Positions 8,543 to 17,484 of a stretch of 62,801 nt of DNA are shown in pieces. Numbering within the stretch: position 1 is the stretch's first letter; each line of letters starts with the position of its first letter. The notes under the pieces are model-generated. The model worked only from the letters and a program-made list of their open reading frames with translations, did no database searches and had not been told where the DNA came from. Source of the stretch: an uncultured bacterium (GTDB lineage: Bacteria; Patescibacteriota; Saccharimonadia; Saccharimonadales; CAIOMD01); the NCBI GenBank assembly GCA_903880655.1, contig CAIRQE010000106.1:1-62801 (forward strand), read 5' to 3'. The translations under genes and the position numbers were made by a program.

Positions 8543-10263
8543 TGAGTGTTCCAGTAACTAATCAATCTTATATCCAGCAAAATAACCAGCTTTTTGATTG
8601 GGCAAAAACAGCTACCCCACAGCAGATAGAGGCGGCTAAACAAGGACTACCAAAAGACTCTCCTCTATTATTAGCTATAGGTATGGGTGTTCAGTACCAA
8701 CAACAAGCTAGAGCCCCACACCCACAGGCTCCACAAAAAACTGTAATGGAGCAAAAGTTAGGTGAGTTTGCGCAGACTTCAGCACAAGGACTACCTTCAG
8801 TAGGTGGGAACCAAATGGCTATGCAACAAGTAGACCCAATGCGGGGTGCAGGAATAGGCGTAGCTCCTGAAAATACTCCAGCTCCACAACCACAAGCTCC
8901 ACAACCACAAGCTCCACAACAAGCGGCTACAGGTGGGTTAGTTGCCCTAGCTCATGGTGGTGAGATCAGACATTTTGATGGTACGGCTGGGAGTTATACA
9001 GCAGACCCCCTTGCTGGACTAAAAAACCTTAATGTAGACTCTAACGATCCTAATCTAGAAACTAAATACGCTGAAGAAGGCGCCGCAGGGGATTTGGCTA
9101 ATACTATTGAAAGTTTGGGGGGTAACGTATCTACTGACAGTATTCAGTATGGTGATAATAAGTATGCTAAAGAGAGCGCAGAGGATACTCGTAAAAAATT
9201 ACTAACTGAAGCTGAAGATAAAAGAGAACACCCTGAAGCTTCTTCTGCTCAAGGTATTGCATCGTTGCCGGGAGGAATTTATGTACCTTCTGATATAGCT
9301 AAACTAAGTGAGTATTTAACTCCTAAAGGATCTAAAGTAGACCCTAACTCCTATGATGCAGATGCGATATTAGCTAATATGTTAAACAAGGGTACTACCC
9401 CAAAATATAGTGAACAACCTATAGGTAAACACGACATACTATTTGCTCCTGCGGATACAAGCTCAGCTGCACGTAATGCATCATCGCCTACTGCTAAAGG
9501 AGAAACTTACTCATCTGCTGATACTGATGCCGCTATTGCAGAGATTGCTAGATTACGTGGTCCTGAAGCGGATATATCTGAAGAAGTAGCTGCAGCTAAG
9601 GAAGCAACCAGAAGTGCTAATAAAGAAAAATGGGGAACTGCGTTAGCTCAAGGCCTAGGAGGTATGTTATCTGCTCAAACTCCATATGTAGGTCAAGCAT
9701 TAGGTGCAGGATTGTTATCAGGTGTATCAGGGTATCAGTCAGGTGCTAAAGACGAAGCCGCTGCAGAAAAAGAGTTGATGGCACTACAGATGGCTCAGAA
9801 GAAATCCGCTCTTACAGGACATAGAGAAGCTACCGATTTGTATTTAGCACAACAGGCTAAACAAAGAGAGGCAGCGGCAGCGGCGGCAGCTAAGGCACAT
9901 GAGCTAGGGTATAACAGAGAAACTGAGCTTATGAAAGGGCAACAGACTGGGTTGTTCGGTCAGTTGAATAAACAAGCAGATATTACGGCTAACTTAGAAC
10001 TTGAAGGCTTTAAGCAAGGTAATAGAATGGAACAAGCTGCTTATGAAGCGCAGTTAAAACAAATTGCTGCTGAAGCAGACCCAAAGACTAGACAAGCTTT
10101 AGTAACATCATTAGTGGCAGCAGGATCAAAAGGAGGGCTTACCTTAGATGATGTGTATGGTGATTTGGATAGATGGATGAATTATGTAAATCAAGGGTCT
10201 CAAGCTGCACCTCAATCAGGAGGGTTTGGGCAGCCTTTAAAAGGTGGGATGTTCTTAAAATAA
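8542..10263 (+). CDS. Internal virion protein of unknown function
   Basis: 573 residues. It opens with a polar helical stretch rich in Gln, then a Pro/Gln repeat (APQPQAPQPQAPQQ, near 113-126), the shared ATGGLVALAHGGEIRHFDG segment, and an acidic middle. Residues about 370-400 are Gly/Ala-rich (GMLSAQTPYVGQALGAGLLSG), resembling a membrane-active segment, and then a coiled coil rich in Ala, Lys and Gln runs to about 515. It overlaps the preceding gene by one base (TAATG) and is followed by the giant protein after 43 bases. Its place between the Q-rich protein and the transglycosylase suggests part of the ejected core. Confidence 0.55.
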   Translation: MSVPVTNQSYIQQNNQLFDWAKTATPQQIEAAKQGLPKDSPLLLAIGMGVQYQQQARAPHPQAPQKTVMEQKLGEFAQTSAQGLPSVGGNQMAMQQVDPMRGAGIGVAPENTPAPQPQAPQPQAPQQAATGGLVALAHGGEIRHFDGTAGSYTADPLAGLKNLNVDSNDPNLETKYAEEGAAGDLANTIESLGGNVSTDSIQYGDNKYAKESAEDTRKKLLTEAEDKREHPEASSAQGIASLPGGIYVPSDIAKLSEYLTPKGSKVDPNSYDADAILANMLNKGTTPKYSEQPIGKHDILFAPADTSSAARNASSPTAKGETYSSADTDAAIAEIARLRGPEADISEEVAAAKEATRSANKEKWGTALAQGLGGMLSAQTPYVGQALGAGLLSGVSGYQSGAKDEAAAEKELMALQMAQKKSALTGHREATDLYLAQQAKQREAAAAAAAKAHELGYNRETELMKGQQTGLFGQLNKQADITANLELEGFKQGNRMEQAAYEAQLKQIAAEADPKTRQALVTSLVAAGSKGGLTLDDVYGDLDRWMNYVNQGSQAAPQSGGFGQPLKGGMFLK

Positions 10264-10306
10264 AGTATAATATCTTCTATACTAACAAACACTAGACGGA
10301 AGCAGC

Positions 10307-13300
10307 ATGGCTAATACAGAAATAGATCCTTTTGCATATAACCCTGCTGCCGCCGCCAGCATATTCGGAGAGTTGCCTCCACAAGCAGCTCCTAAAGAAG
10401 TAGATATCTCCCAGTACCTCCCTCAAGCGCAGCCTATGCAAGGGCGTAGCTCATCTTATGATGAGGCGTTTCAACAAGCAGAAAGTCAGTATGGGCTGCC
10501 TAGCGGCCTTCTCTCTACTATAGGGTTTCACGAAAGTAGGTTTAATCCTAACGCAGTAAGTCCTGCTGGAGCTGAAGGGTTGATGCAGTTAATGCCTCCT
10601 ACTGCTAGGGAATATGGGGTTAACGCCCGTGACCCTTACGCGTCTATTGATGCTGCTGGTAAGAAAATGGCGGGGCTAGTCAAATATTATAATGGTGATA
10701 TGGCTAAGGCTGTTGCTGCTTATAACTACGGCGAAGGCAATCTCAATAGAGCTATACGTAAAGCAGGGGATAACTGGATATCAGCTGTTCCTAGAGAGAC
10801 ACAATACTACGTTTCCAAAGTACTGGGCGGTCAGCCGCAAGGTCAAGAGGCGCAAGGACCCCAAGAAGATACTTATCCTATACCTCTAGCAAGCGGTAGA
10901 ACTTTGTACGCTCCTAAAGGAATGCCACGAGAAGAAGCTTTGGCAAGTGCAAGAGCTCAAGGTGTAGATGCAGTTGGGTTGCGTGATATTTCTCTAGCTA
11001 GTGGAAAGACTTTACAAGTACCTGAGCATTTAACTGATGAGGAAGCTATTAAGCAAGCCTCTGAAGCACATCCTGATATAGACTTTACCCTTGCTAAAAA
11101 AGAAACTCCTAGTCGTACTACAGGGCAAGCCATACAAGATATTGGTGTAGGCACCATGAAAGGGGGTGTGGGTTTAGGTCAATCTTTAGTAGGTTTAGTA
11201 GACATACTTACACCGGGGCAGTTTGGTAAGAGCTTAGAAGAACACGGCATTAATCTTGAAAAGGCTCAACAGTACCTAGATACACAGTATTCTCCTCAAC
11301 AACAAGAAGCTATTAATAACTTAGCTCAAGCTCATGGGTTTAGAAATATTCTACAAGCTGCTGTAGAAAACCCAACTGCTGTTATATCTATGGCTGGTGA
11401 ATCTTTACCTCAAGTAATTGGTGGGAGTGTTGTTGGTGTAGGAGCTAAACTTGCAGGTTTAGGACGATTTGCTGCAGCTGGTTTGGGACAAGGTTCTATG
11501 ACCGCAGGTAGTACTGGAGAGACTGTAAGAACTGCAACTCCTGAAAGAGAATTAACTACTAAAGGGCAAGTGGCTGCATTAGGTGCAGGGGCTGTTGAAG
11601 CTGCTCTAGGTAAGTATGGTAGTGAGTTTGTTACTAAGATAGGGGGTATTGATCCTAGCTTATTGATTATGGGTGAAGCTAAGAAATTAGCTGTTGATAC
11701 TGTCGGAGAAGTAGCTGAGAACCCAAAATTCTTTACTACCGTATTAAAGTCACTAGTCGGTGAAGGCGTAGAGGAAATACCTCAAGAAGCCCAAGCACAG
11801 ATGTTTCAAAACTATGCTACGGATAAGCCGCTGCTTGAAGGCGTAGAAGATGCCGCTACTAAAGGCCTTATCACAGGTGCTGTTACAGGTGCAGGAGCAG
11901 GAACTGTTGGGGCACTCTCAGCTCAACCAACTCCAACACCAGAGATAGCACCAGAAGTAGCACCACCAGAAGCGGGAGCAGTACCCCCAGAGGCAGAAGT
12001 AGAAGAGGAAGAAGCACCTAAGTTTGAAATTACTCCAGAGATTGCAGGGTATGTAGCCCAAGCTGAGGCAGTTAAGAAAGGTGCTAAACAGGCACCAGCG
12101 GTTGAAGAAGTAGTGGCAGGAGCCCCAGCGGCAGAACAAGTAGTGGCAGGAGCACCAGCGGTTGAAGAAGTAGTGCCTGAGCCTACTGTAAAAGCTAAGA
12201 AAGAAAAACCTGTAAAGACTGAACCTACATGGCTGACAGAAACATTAGGGCTACCTGAATCAAGTGCAGTATATAAACGAATAGCATCTCAAGGATTAGA
12301 TATAAACAACCCTGAACAGCACGATGCTATTGATAGGGCTCTTGCACCTCTTAGCACTAATAAAAAAATAAGCGGCGATCAGTGGTCTGTCTTAGACCAA
12401 CGTATGGAAGCAGTAAAACAAGGACAACCTATACCTACACCGGAGATACAAAATGCCCAGCAAATCCCCAGCCCAAGCCCGATTGTTCGCGATGGCGGCA
12501 CACAACCCCAAGAAGGCCAAGCAGTTGAAAATATCCCCCAAGCTGGCGAAGGAGTGGAACCAAGCAGACAAGGGGAGCCCATTGCTCAAAAAGGCGTTGA
12601 AGAAAAAGAAGTAGCACCTGAAGTAGCCCTGCCACAAGGTATAAAAGTACCTAAAGTAAAAGTGCCAGAAGTAAAAGCGCCTACTGAAAAACCAGTAAAA
12701 GGGTTAAATGCAGTACAGAAACGCTATAAAGAGCATATTGTTAACGGTACTTTAGATGAAGCCGATGATGCTGTTAAAGATCTTAACAATGCCCTAAGAA
12801 CTAGTGATCCTCTATTATGGGATAGTCTACAAAAAGCCCATACCCAAGCTAAGCAAGCTAAGAAAGCAGTTGCAGAAACAGCTAGAGTTGAAAGAGTACA
12901 AAAAGTAGCTGAGCGAGAGAAACTAGAAACACCTCCTGCAACAGGGTTAAAAGCAGTGGTAGCTAAAGCTACTAAACGTACACCTGAAGATATAAGGGCG
13001 GCTGTTGAACGTAAGAAAGCATTAGGTGCTCAGATAACACAAGAACTGCAAGGTATACAAACTGCTCATCCTGAAGATATTATTGAGCCTGAAGTTGAAG
13101 TTAAAAAACCTGAGCCTATAGTTGAAGTTAAAAAACCTGAGCCTATAGTTAAAACTAAAGTTAAAGTTAAAGTTAAAAAACCTGAGCCTATAACAGAAGC
13201 AGCTACTGTAGAAGACGTTTCATATGTACCTAGAGATGACACGTACGCCGAACACTATAAACACGTAACAGATAAAGGGGAAGCAAGTATAGATACTGCA

Positions 13301-16300
13301 GGTCGTGGTATATACATAACTTCAAATAACCCTGCACAAACTCATAATATAAAAGCTATATCTACGCAAGATAGAGGAGAGAGGTTAGATCTTGAAACTG
13401 CGAATAAAGGACGAGTATCGGTAGATTATGTTAAAGGTAATGTGACCTTTACTGGTCGTGATAAATCAGGAATCCCAGTTCCACTAGCTCATTTTAATAA
13501 AGTTGAAAATAATTTATCAGACTTGTTAAATAACAAATATGGTTCTAAAGAACTAAATAAAACATTATATGACTCGCTAATAAACCCCTCAGAAGAAGGT
13601 GCTCTTCATGTCATTGATAAATTAGGATTTGGTGATAGTGCGTCCAAATTATTTAAAGCTGCAGAGACAGGGTTATGGAGAAAGCACCATCCAGATTATG
13701 TTGATGAATATAATAAAGAGTACGGCCAATCAAAGACTCCTATAACAGACGAGCTTAAGTACGAGTCTTTATCAAGCCAAGAAGCTGTTGTATCTAAAGC
13801 GATAGATAGAACTATTAAAAAAGAAAAAGCTGAAGAGTTAAAAGTATTTGATATTCCTGAGAAAAAAATTCAATTATTTGCGGCTAGGAAAAAAGCACAC
13901 GCCCTACTAGAAGCTGGAAAGATATCACAAGAAGATTTTATAAGACGGTCTGAACAGATTACTGATGAAGAACGTGTCAGACATGCAGAAGCTGCATTTA
14001 AAAGAAACCCTAGAGCTAGAGGTGCTGACTACGTAAGGGAGAAACTACTAAACGCATTAAGAAAAGGAGATGTATCTCAGGAAGAACATGATTTTGCAGA
14101 GTGGTTTATAAAGAAAAACCCTAATGCGCTAGAAAATCTAGGTATATCTATTAAAGCGACTCCTGAAGGTAAAGAAGAGACTGCAGGTAATTACACTCCT
14201 CTAAACCAAGTAGTAACTCTATTTAAAGGGCATAACAAAGATACAACTGCTGTTCATGAAATACTGCATCACTTAGAACGTGCAATGCCTGAACAAATAC
14301 AAAAAGGGATTAGAAGAGCGTGGTTAAAACAAACTGTAGACGCTAGAGAAAAAGCTATAAAGAACAAGGCTGATAAATCTGTAGTAGATTACTATGATGC
14401 CGTTCTATTAGGGGAACCTAAAGCAGCTAGAGATGCCTTAATGAAGTTAAAAAAAGGTAGAGATGAATTATACCACCATCTAAACGCCTCTGAGTTTTGG
14501 GCAGTTAATGCTACAGATATTATGCAAGGTAAGTATGGGGCTGATGCTAATTTTATAGCTAAACTAAAGCAATGGTTAAAAGAAGCCTACGAACATATTA
14601 AACATGCGTTAGGGCTTAATTCTAATGCTCCTGTATTAAAGGCCATAGACCATGTACTAAAAAATATAGACACCGATTACACATCTAAAAAAATGTTAGC
14701 TGAGCGTACGAAAGGAATTATATACGCTGCACCTCCTTCCGGTCCAAGCAAAGCCGCTAAGGATCTGGGTAAAGCTATTGCTGATGAAAACCTTGTTAAG
14801 ACTTCAGATAAGAAACCATTAGATTCGGTTAAAGAAGGGTTTGAGACTGTTAAAAAGCACTCTACTCTTACCGACTTAAGAAAGAGCTGGGTAGATTCTA
14901 GTGCAGGGCTGAGTAAAGCTTTGTCCTCTCTACCTTCTATGGATACGAATGGTGAGCTTCGTGCTGATTTAATTCACAGTAAGAACCAACAGCTATATAA
15001 CTTAGTACGTACAAGTTTTGAGAAAGGGTATTTAGTACTTGGTAAAGATGGCGGCTTGATGTCTACAGATGATTCAGAGTTAGCACTGAATGAGATTTTC
15101 AAACGTATTGATGACCTAGGCTATGCAGACTCTCGTAAGACTTTCTTCTCGGCAATGCGTGTACTGGCTGGAGAGTCAAACTTAAAACATGATGCGGAGC
15201 AACGTGCCCTAGCTAAAAAATATAAAGCCTATGCTAGGAAGTTAGAAACTCTAGCTAAAACAGTTAGTGGTAAAACTGAGCATGCAAAAATCACTAGGCA
15301 CATTGCTGGGCTAAAAAGTGAGGCTTCTAGAATACTCAATAGAGTAGGTAAGAAAGTTGGTGAAGGTACTGAGAAGCGAGTAAACCAAGAACAGATTGAT
15401 CTTACTAAAGAGTTACTAGCTAATGATGATAGGATAGAACCTATTATGGCTGACATATATGCAGCCCTACGCAAGTCTGTAGATCTATGGGAAGAGACAG
15501 GACTTATAACTCCAGACATGGCTGATAACTGGCGTAGCAACCCTGCATATATCCCACTATATAAGAGTATAGATGATCTACTAGAAGACCCTTCAAAATA
15601 TGTACAAGTATTAAAGAGCGGTGCTAAATCATTAGGAGAAGTTAAAGCTCGTCTAGGTGGGTTGCATGATGTGAATGTCGGTGAGAACTTAGTAAAGCAC
15701 TTTGCATTTATGGCAGGTGCAGCAGCTCAAAATCAGTATAGAAAGATAGCCGCTAAACAATTAACTGCACTAGGTGGTGCTAAGCTATCAGGCCCTGATG
15801 ATCCGCAAGCGGTTATGTTTAGAGAGGATGGGAAAAAAGTTTATGTTCACGTAGACGACCCACTTGCGTATGAAGCGTTTCAAACAGCGATACCTGTTCT
15901 AGGAGCCTTTTCCAAAGTTGCTCAGCACTACACTAAAGTTTTTAGAGGGGCTACATTAATTAACCCTGTGTATTGGTATCGTCAGCTTATTCGTGATCCT
16001 ATGATGGCTAACTTGGTATCACAGACTGGGTTTATCACACCGTTCCATTCTTTAAAAGCTATGGCAGAGATACTGTCAGGTACTTCTAAAAGCTACGAGA
16101 CTTTAAAAAGACACGGTGTAGTAGGTGCAGTTGACTCATTAACAGATCCAGCTCAGTTTGTAAAAGCAGCGGCAACTAAAAGAGGAACAGGAAGGAAAGC
16201 AAAAGACTGGATTATGCATGTTCATGAATCTTCTGATGCTGCAACTCGTGTTGCTGTCTACGACAAAGCTATGAAAGATGCTGAGAAAAAAGGAATGACA

Positions 16301-17455
16301 GGACAACATGCAGAAGACTACGCCGCTATGCGAGCTAGAGAGATAATCAACTTCTCTAAACGTGGTAATGCACAATCCCTAGCTGCTATACGTGCTACTG
16401 TTCCGTTCTTCTCTGCACAATTAAATGGTATGGACACCCTTGCTAGAGCTGCATTTCCGGGTAAGTACGGCAACTTGAATAAAGAAGAAGCGGCACAAGC
16501 TAGGAAGCACTTCTATACCAATGCAGCTATACTTACTACTATATCTATGTCGTATGCTCTAGCTTTACAGGATGACGAGGAGTACATAAAATCTCCTGAT
16601 TGGGTCAATAGCTGGCTAGTTCCTACAGGGGATAAAGATAAACCTTTCTTTAAAGTTCCTATTCCTTTTGAAGCTGGGTTCTTCTTTAAAGTTATACCAG
16701 AACTTATAGTACGTTTGAACAGTGGTACACTATCTCCTGCTCAAGCTGAGAAAGAATTAAAGAAAGCGGCTTTGGGTTTATTAGCGCCTTCATTCCCACT
16801 ACCACAAATAATAAAACCTGTGGCAGAGGTAGCTACTAACTATGATATTCATACTGGCAATACTATTGAGAACTTTTCAGAGAGTAGGTTGCCTATGGAA
16901 CAACGCACAGCCCATGCTTCTAACTTAGCTAAACTATTAGGAGAGGCACTACCCCTATCTCCTGACAACATAGAGCATCTAGGTCGTGGGTGGTTTACAG
17001 AGGCTTGGGCTATGTCAGCTGCGTTATCTGATGCCTATTTAAACAAAGGTGTTTCAGCTCCTGAGAAAACATGGGGAGAGATGCCAATGCTAAAAGGAGT
17101 GTTTACAGCTCCGGGTAAAGATCGTGCTCTTAGTGAGTATTATGATATGTCTAAAACTGCATCTCAAATACACAACGCTGTAATGGCGGCTAATAAAATG
17201 GGGGATAGAGAAACTGTTGATGCTATTAAGAACGACCCCGATAAGCTAAAACAGTTTAAAGCATCTCCTGCTCTTCAGGATATAGGCACAAGCATCAGTG
17301 CTATGCAGCATAATATTAAACGTATTAAAGCTATGAAGGATACAGAAGTGTCCCCTGCAGAAAAAGCTAAGCGTATTAGGGTAGTTCAAGATAGGATCAA
17401 CAACCTAGCACATAAAGCACTGGTTGTTGGTAAGCGGTTTGACTTAGACATATAA
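10307..17455 (+). CDS. Giant (2382 aa) virion protein with lytic transglycosylase, zincin motif and LPD38-like C-terminus
   Basis: Residues about 50-175 form an SLT-type lytic transglycosylase: GFHESRFNP with candidate catalytic E76, GAEGLMQLMP at 88-97 and AAYNYGEGNL near 140. This domain would cleave peptidoglycan during genome entry. Two ASG(R/K)TL..P repeats follow, near residues 195-260. A long Pro/Glu/Lys/Val linker (about 540-960) includes repeated KKPEPI units. Near 1317 is HEILHHLE, a HExxH zinc-protease signature (H1317, E1318, H1321). From about 1880 on, NPVYWYRQLIRDPM and VPFFSAQLNGMDTL resemble the large polyvalent-protein domain LPD38. No single-subunit RNA polymerase motif was seen. 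The C-terminus and gene end are marked by a terminator. The SLT call is strong, zincin moderate, LPD38 from memory of the pattern. Confidence 0.75.
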   Translation: MANTEIDPFAYNPAAAASIFGELPPQAAPKEVDISQYLPQAQPMQGRSSSYDEAFQQAESQYGLPSGLLSTIGFHESRFNPNAVSPAGAEGLMQLMPPTAREYGVNARDPYASIDAAGKKMAGLVKYYNGDMAKAVAAYNYGEGNLNRAIRKAGDNWISAVPRETQYYVSKVLGGQPQGQEAQGPQEDTYPIPLASGRTLYAPKGMPREEALASARAQGVDAVGLRDISLASGKTLQVPEHLTDEEAIKQASEAHPDIDFTLAKKETPSRTTGQAIQDIGVGTMKGGVGLGQSLVGLVDILTPGQFGKSLEEHGINLEKAQQYLDTQYSPQQQEAINNLAQAHGFRNILQAAVENPTAVISMAGESLPQVIGGSVVGVGAKLAGLGRFAAAGLGQGSMTAGSTGETVRTATPERELTTKGQVAALGAGAVEAALGKYGSEFVTKIGGIDPSLLIMGEAKKLAVDTVGEVAENPKFFTTVLKSLVGEGVEEIPQEAQAQMFQNYATDKPLLEGVEDAATKGLITGAVTGAGAGTVGALSAQPTPTPEIAPEVAPPEAGAVPPEAEVEEEEAPKFEITPEIAGYVAQAEAVKKGAKQAPAVEEVVAGAPAAEQVVAGAPAVEEVVPEPTVKAKKEKPVKTEPTWLTETLGLPESSAVYKRIASQGLDINNPEQHDAIDRALAPLSTNKKISGDQWSVLDQRMEAVKQGQPIPTPEIQNAQQIPSPSPIVRDGGTQPQEGQAVENIPQAGEGVEPSRQGEPIAQKGVEEKEVAPEVALPQGIKVPKVKVPEVKAPTEKPVKGLNAVQKRYKEHIVNGTLDEADDAVKDLNNALRTSDPLLWDSLQKAHTQAKQAKKAVAETARVERVQKVAEREKLETPPATGLKAVVAKATKRTPEDIRAAVERKKALGAQITQELQGIQTAHPEDIIEPEVEVKKPEPIVEVKKPEPIVKTKVKVKVKKPEPITEAATVEDVSYVPRDDTYAEHYKHVTDKGEASIDTAGRGIYITSNNPAQTHNIKAISTQDRGERLDLETANKGRVSVDYVKGNVTFTGRDKSGIPVPLAHFNKVENNLSDLLNNKYGSKELNKTLYDSLINPSEEGALHVIDKLGFGDSASKLFKAAETGLWRKHHPDYVDEYNKEYGQSKTPITDELKYESLSSQEAVVSKAIDRTIKKEKAEELKVFDIPEKKIQLFAARKKAHALLEAGKISQEDFIRRSEQITDEERVRHAEAAFKRNPRARGADYVREKLLNALRKGDVSQEEHDFAEWFIKKNPNALENLGISIKATPEGKEETAGNYTPLNQVVTLFKGHNKDTTAVHEILHHLERAMPEQIQKGIRRAWLKQTVDAREKAIKNKADKSVVDYYDAVLLGEPKAARDALMKLKKGRDELYHHLNASEFWAVNATDIMQGKYGADANFIAKLKQWLKEAYEHIKHALGLNSNAPVLKAIDHVLKNIDTDYTSKKMLAERTKGIIYAAPPSGPSKAAKDLGKAIADENLVKTSDKKPLDSVKEGFETVKKHSTLTDLRKSWVDSSAGLSKALSSLPSMDTNGELRADLIHSKNQQLYNLVRTSFEKGYLVLGKDGGLMSTDDSELALNEIFKRIDDLGYADSRKTFFSAMRVLAGESNLKHDAEQRALAKKYKAYARKLETLAKTVSGKTEHAKITRHIAGLKSEASRILNRVGKKVGEGTEKRVNQEQIDLTKELLANDDRIEPIMADIYAALRKSVDLWEETGLITPDMADNWRSNPAYIPLYKSIDDLLEDPSKYVQVLKSGAKSLGEVKARLGGLHDVNVGENLVKHFAFMAGAAAQNQYRKIAAKQLTALGGAKLSGPDDPQAVMFREDGKKVYVHVDDPLAYEAFQTAIPVLGAFSKVAQHYTKVFRGATLINPVYWYRQLIRDPMMANLVSQTGFITPFHSLKAMAEILSGTSKSYETLKRHGVVGAVDSLTDPAQFVKAAATKRGTGRKAKDWIMHVHESSDAATRVAVYDKAMKDAEKKGMTGQHAEDYAAMRAREIINFSKRGNAQSLAAIRATVPFFSAQLNGMDTLARAAFPGKYGNLNKEEAAQARKHFYTNAAILTTISMSYALALQDDEEYIKSPDWVNSWLVPTGDKDKPFFKVPIPFEAGFFFKVIPELIVRLNSGTLSPAQAEKELKKAALGLLAPSFPLPQIIKPVAEVATNYDIHTGNTIENFSESRLPMEQRTAHASNLAKLLGEALPLSPDNIEHLGRGWFTEAWAMSAALSDAYLNKGVSAPEKTWGEMPMLKGVFTAPGKDRALSEYYDMSKTASQIHNAVMAANKMGDRETVDAIKNDPDKLKQFKASPALQDIGTSISAMQHNIKRIKAMKDTEVSPAEKAKRIRVVQDRINNLAHKALVVGKRFDLDI

Positions 17456-17458
17456 GGA

Positions 17459-17484
17459 AGGGGGCGTTATGCCCCCTCTTTTTT
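17459..17484 (+). terminator. Rho-independent terminator closing the left late block
   Basis: A perfect 7-bp stem, AGGGGGC at 17459-17465 and GCCCCCT at 17471-17477, with a 5-base loop, is followed by C and six T (17479-17484). It begins four bases after the giant gene's stop and touches the end of the convergent primase gene, so it separates the two convergent transcription blocks. The minus-strand side lacks a T tract. Confidence 0.85.

Noticed and set aside
10264..10306. TATAAT before the giant gene as a promoter
   Set aside because: No -35 match at 16-19 bases; the segment also forms an AGTATA/TATACT dyad. Too weak to annotate.
10692..10889. Open frame on the plus strand inside the giant gene
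   Set aside because: Lies wholly within the transglycosylase coding region in another frame, with no ribosome site.
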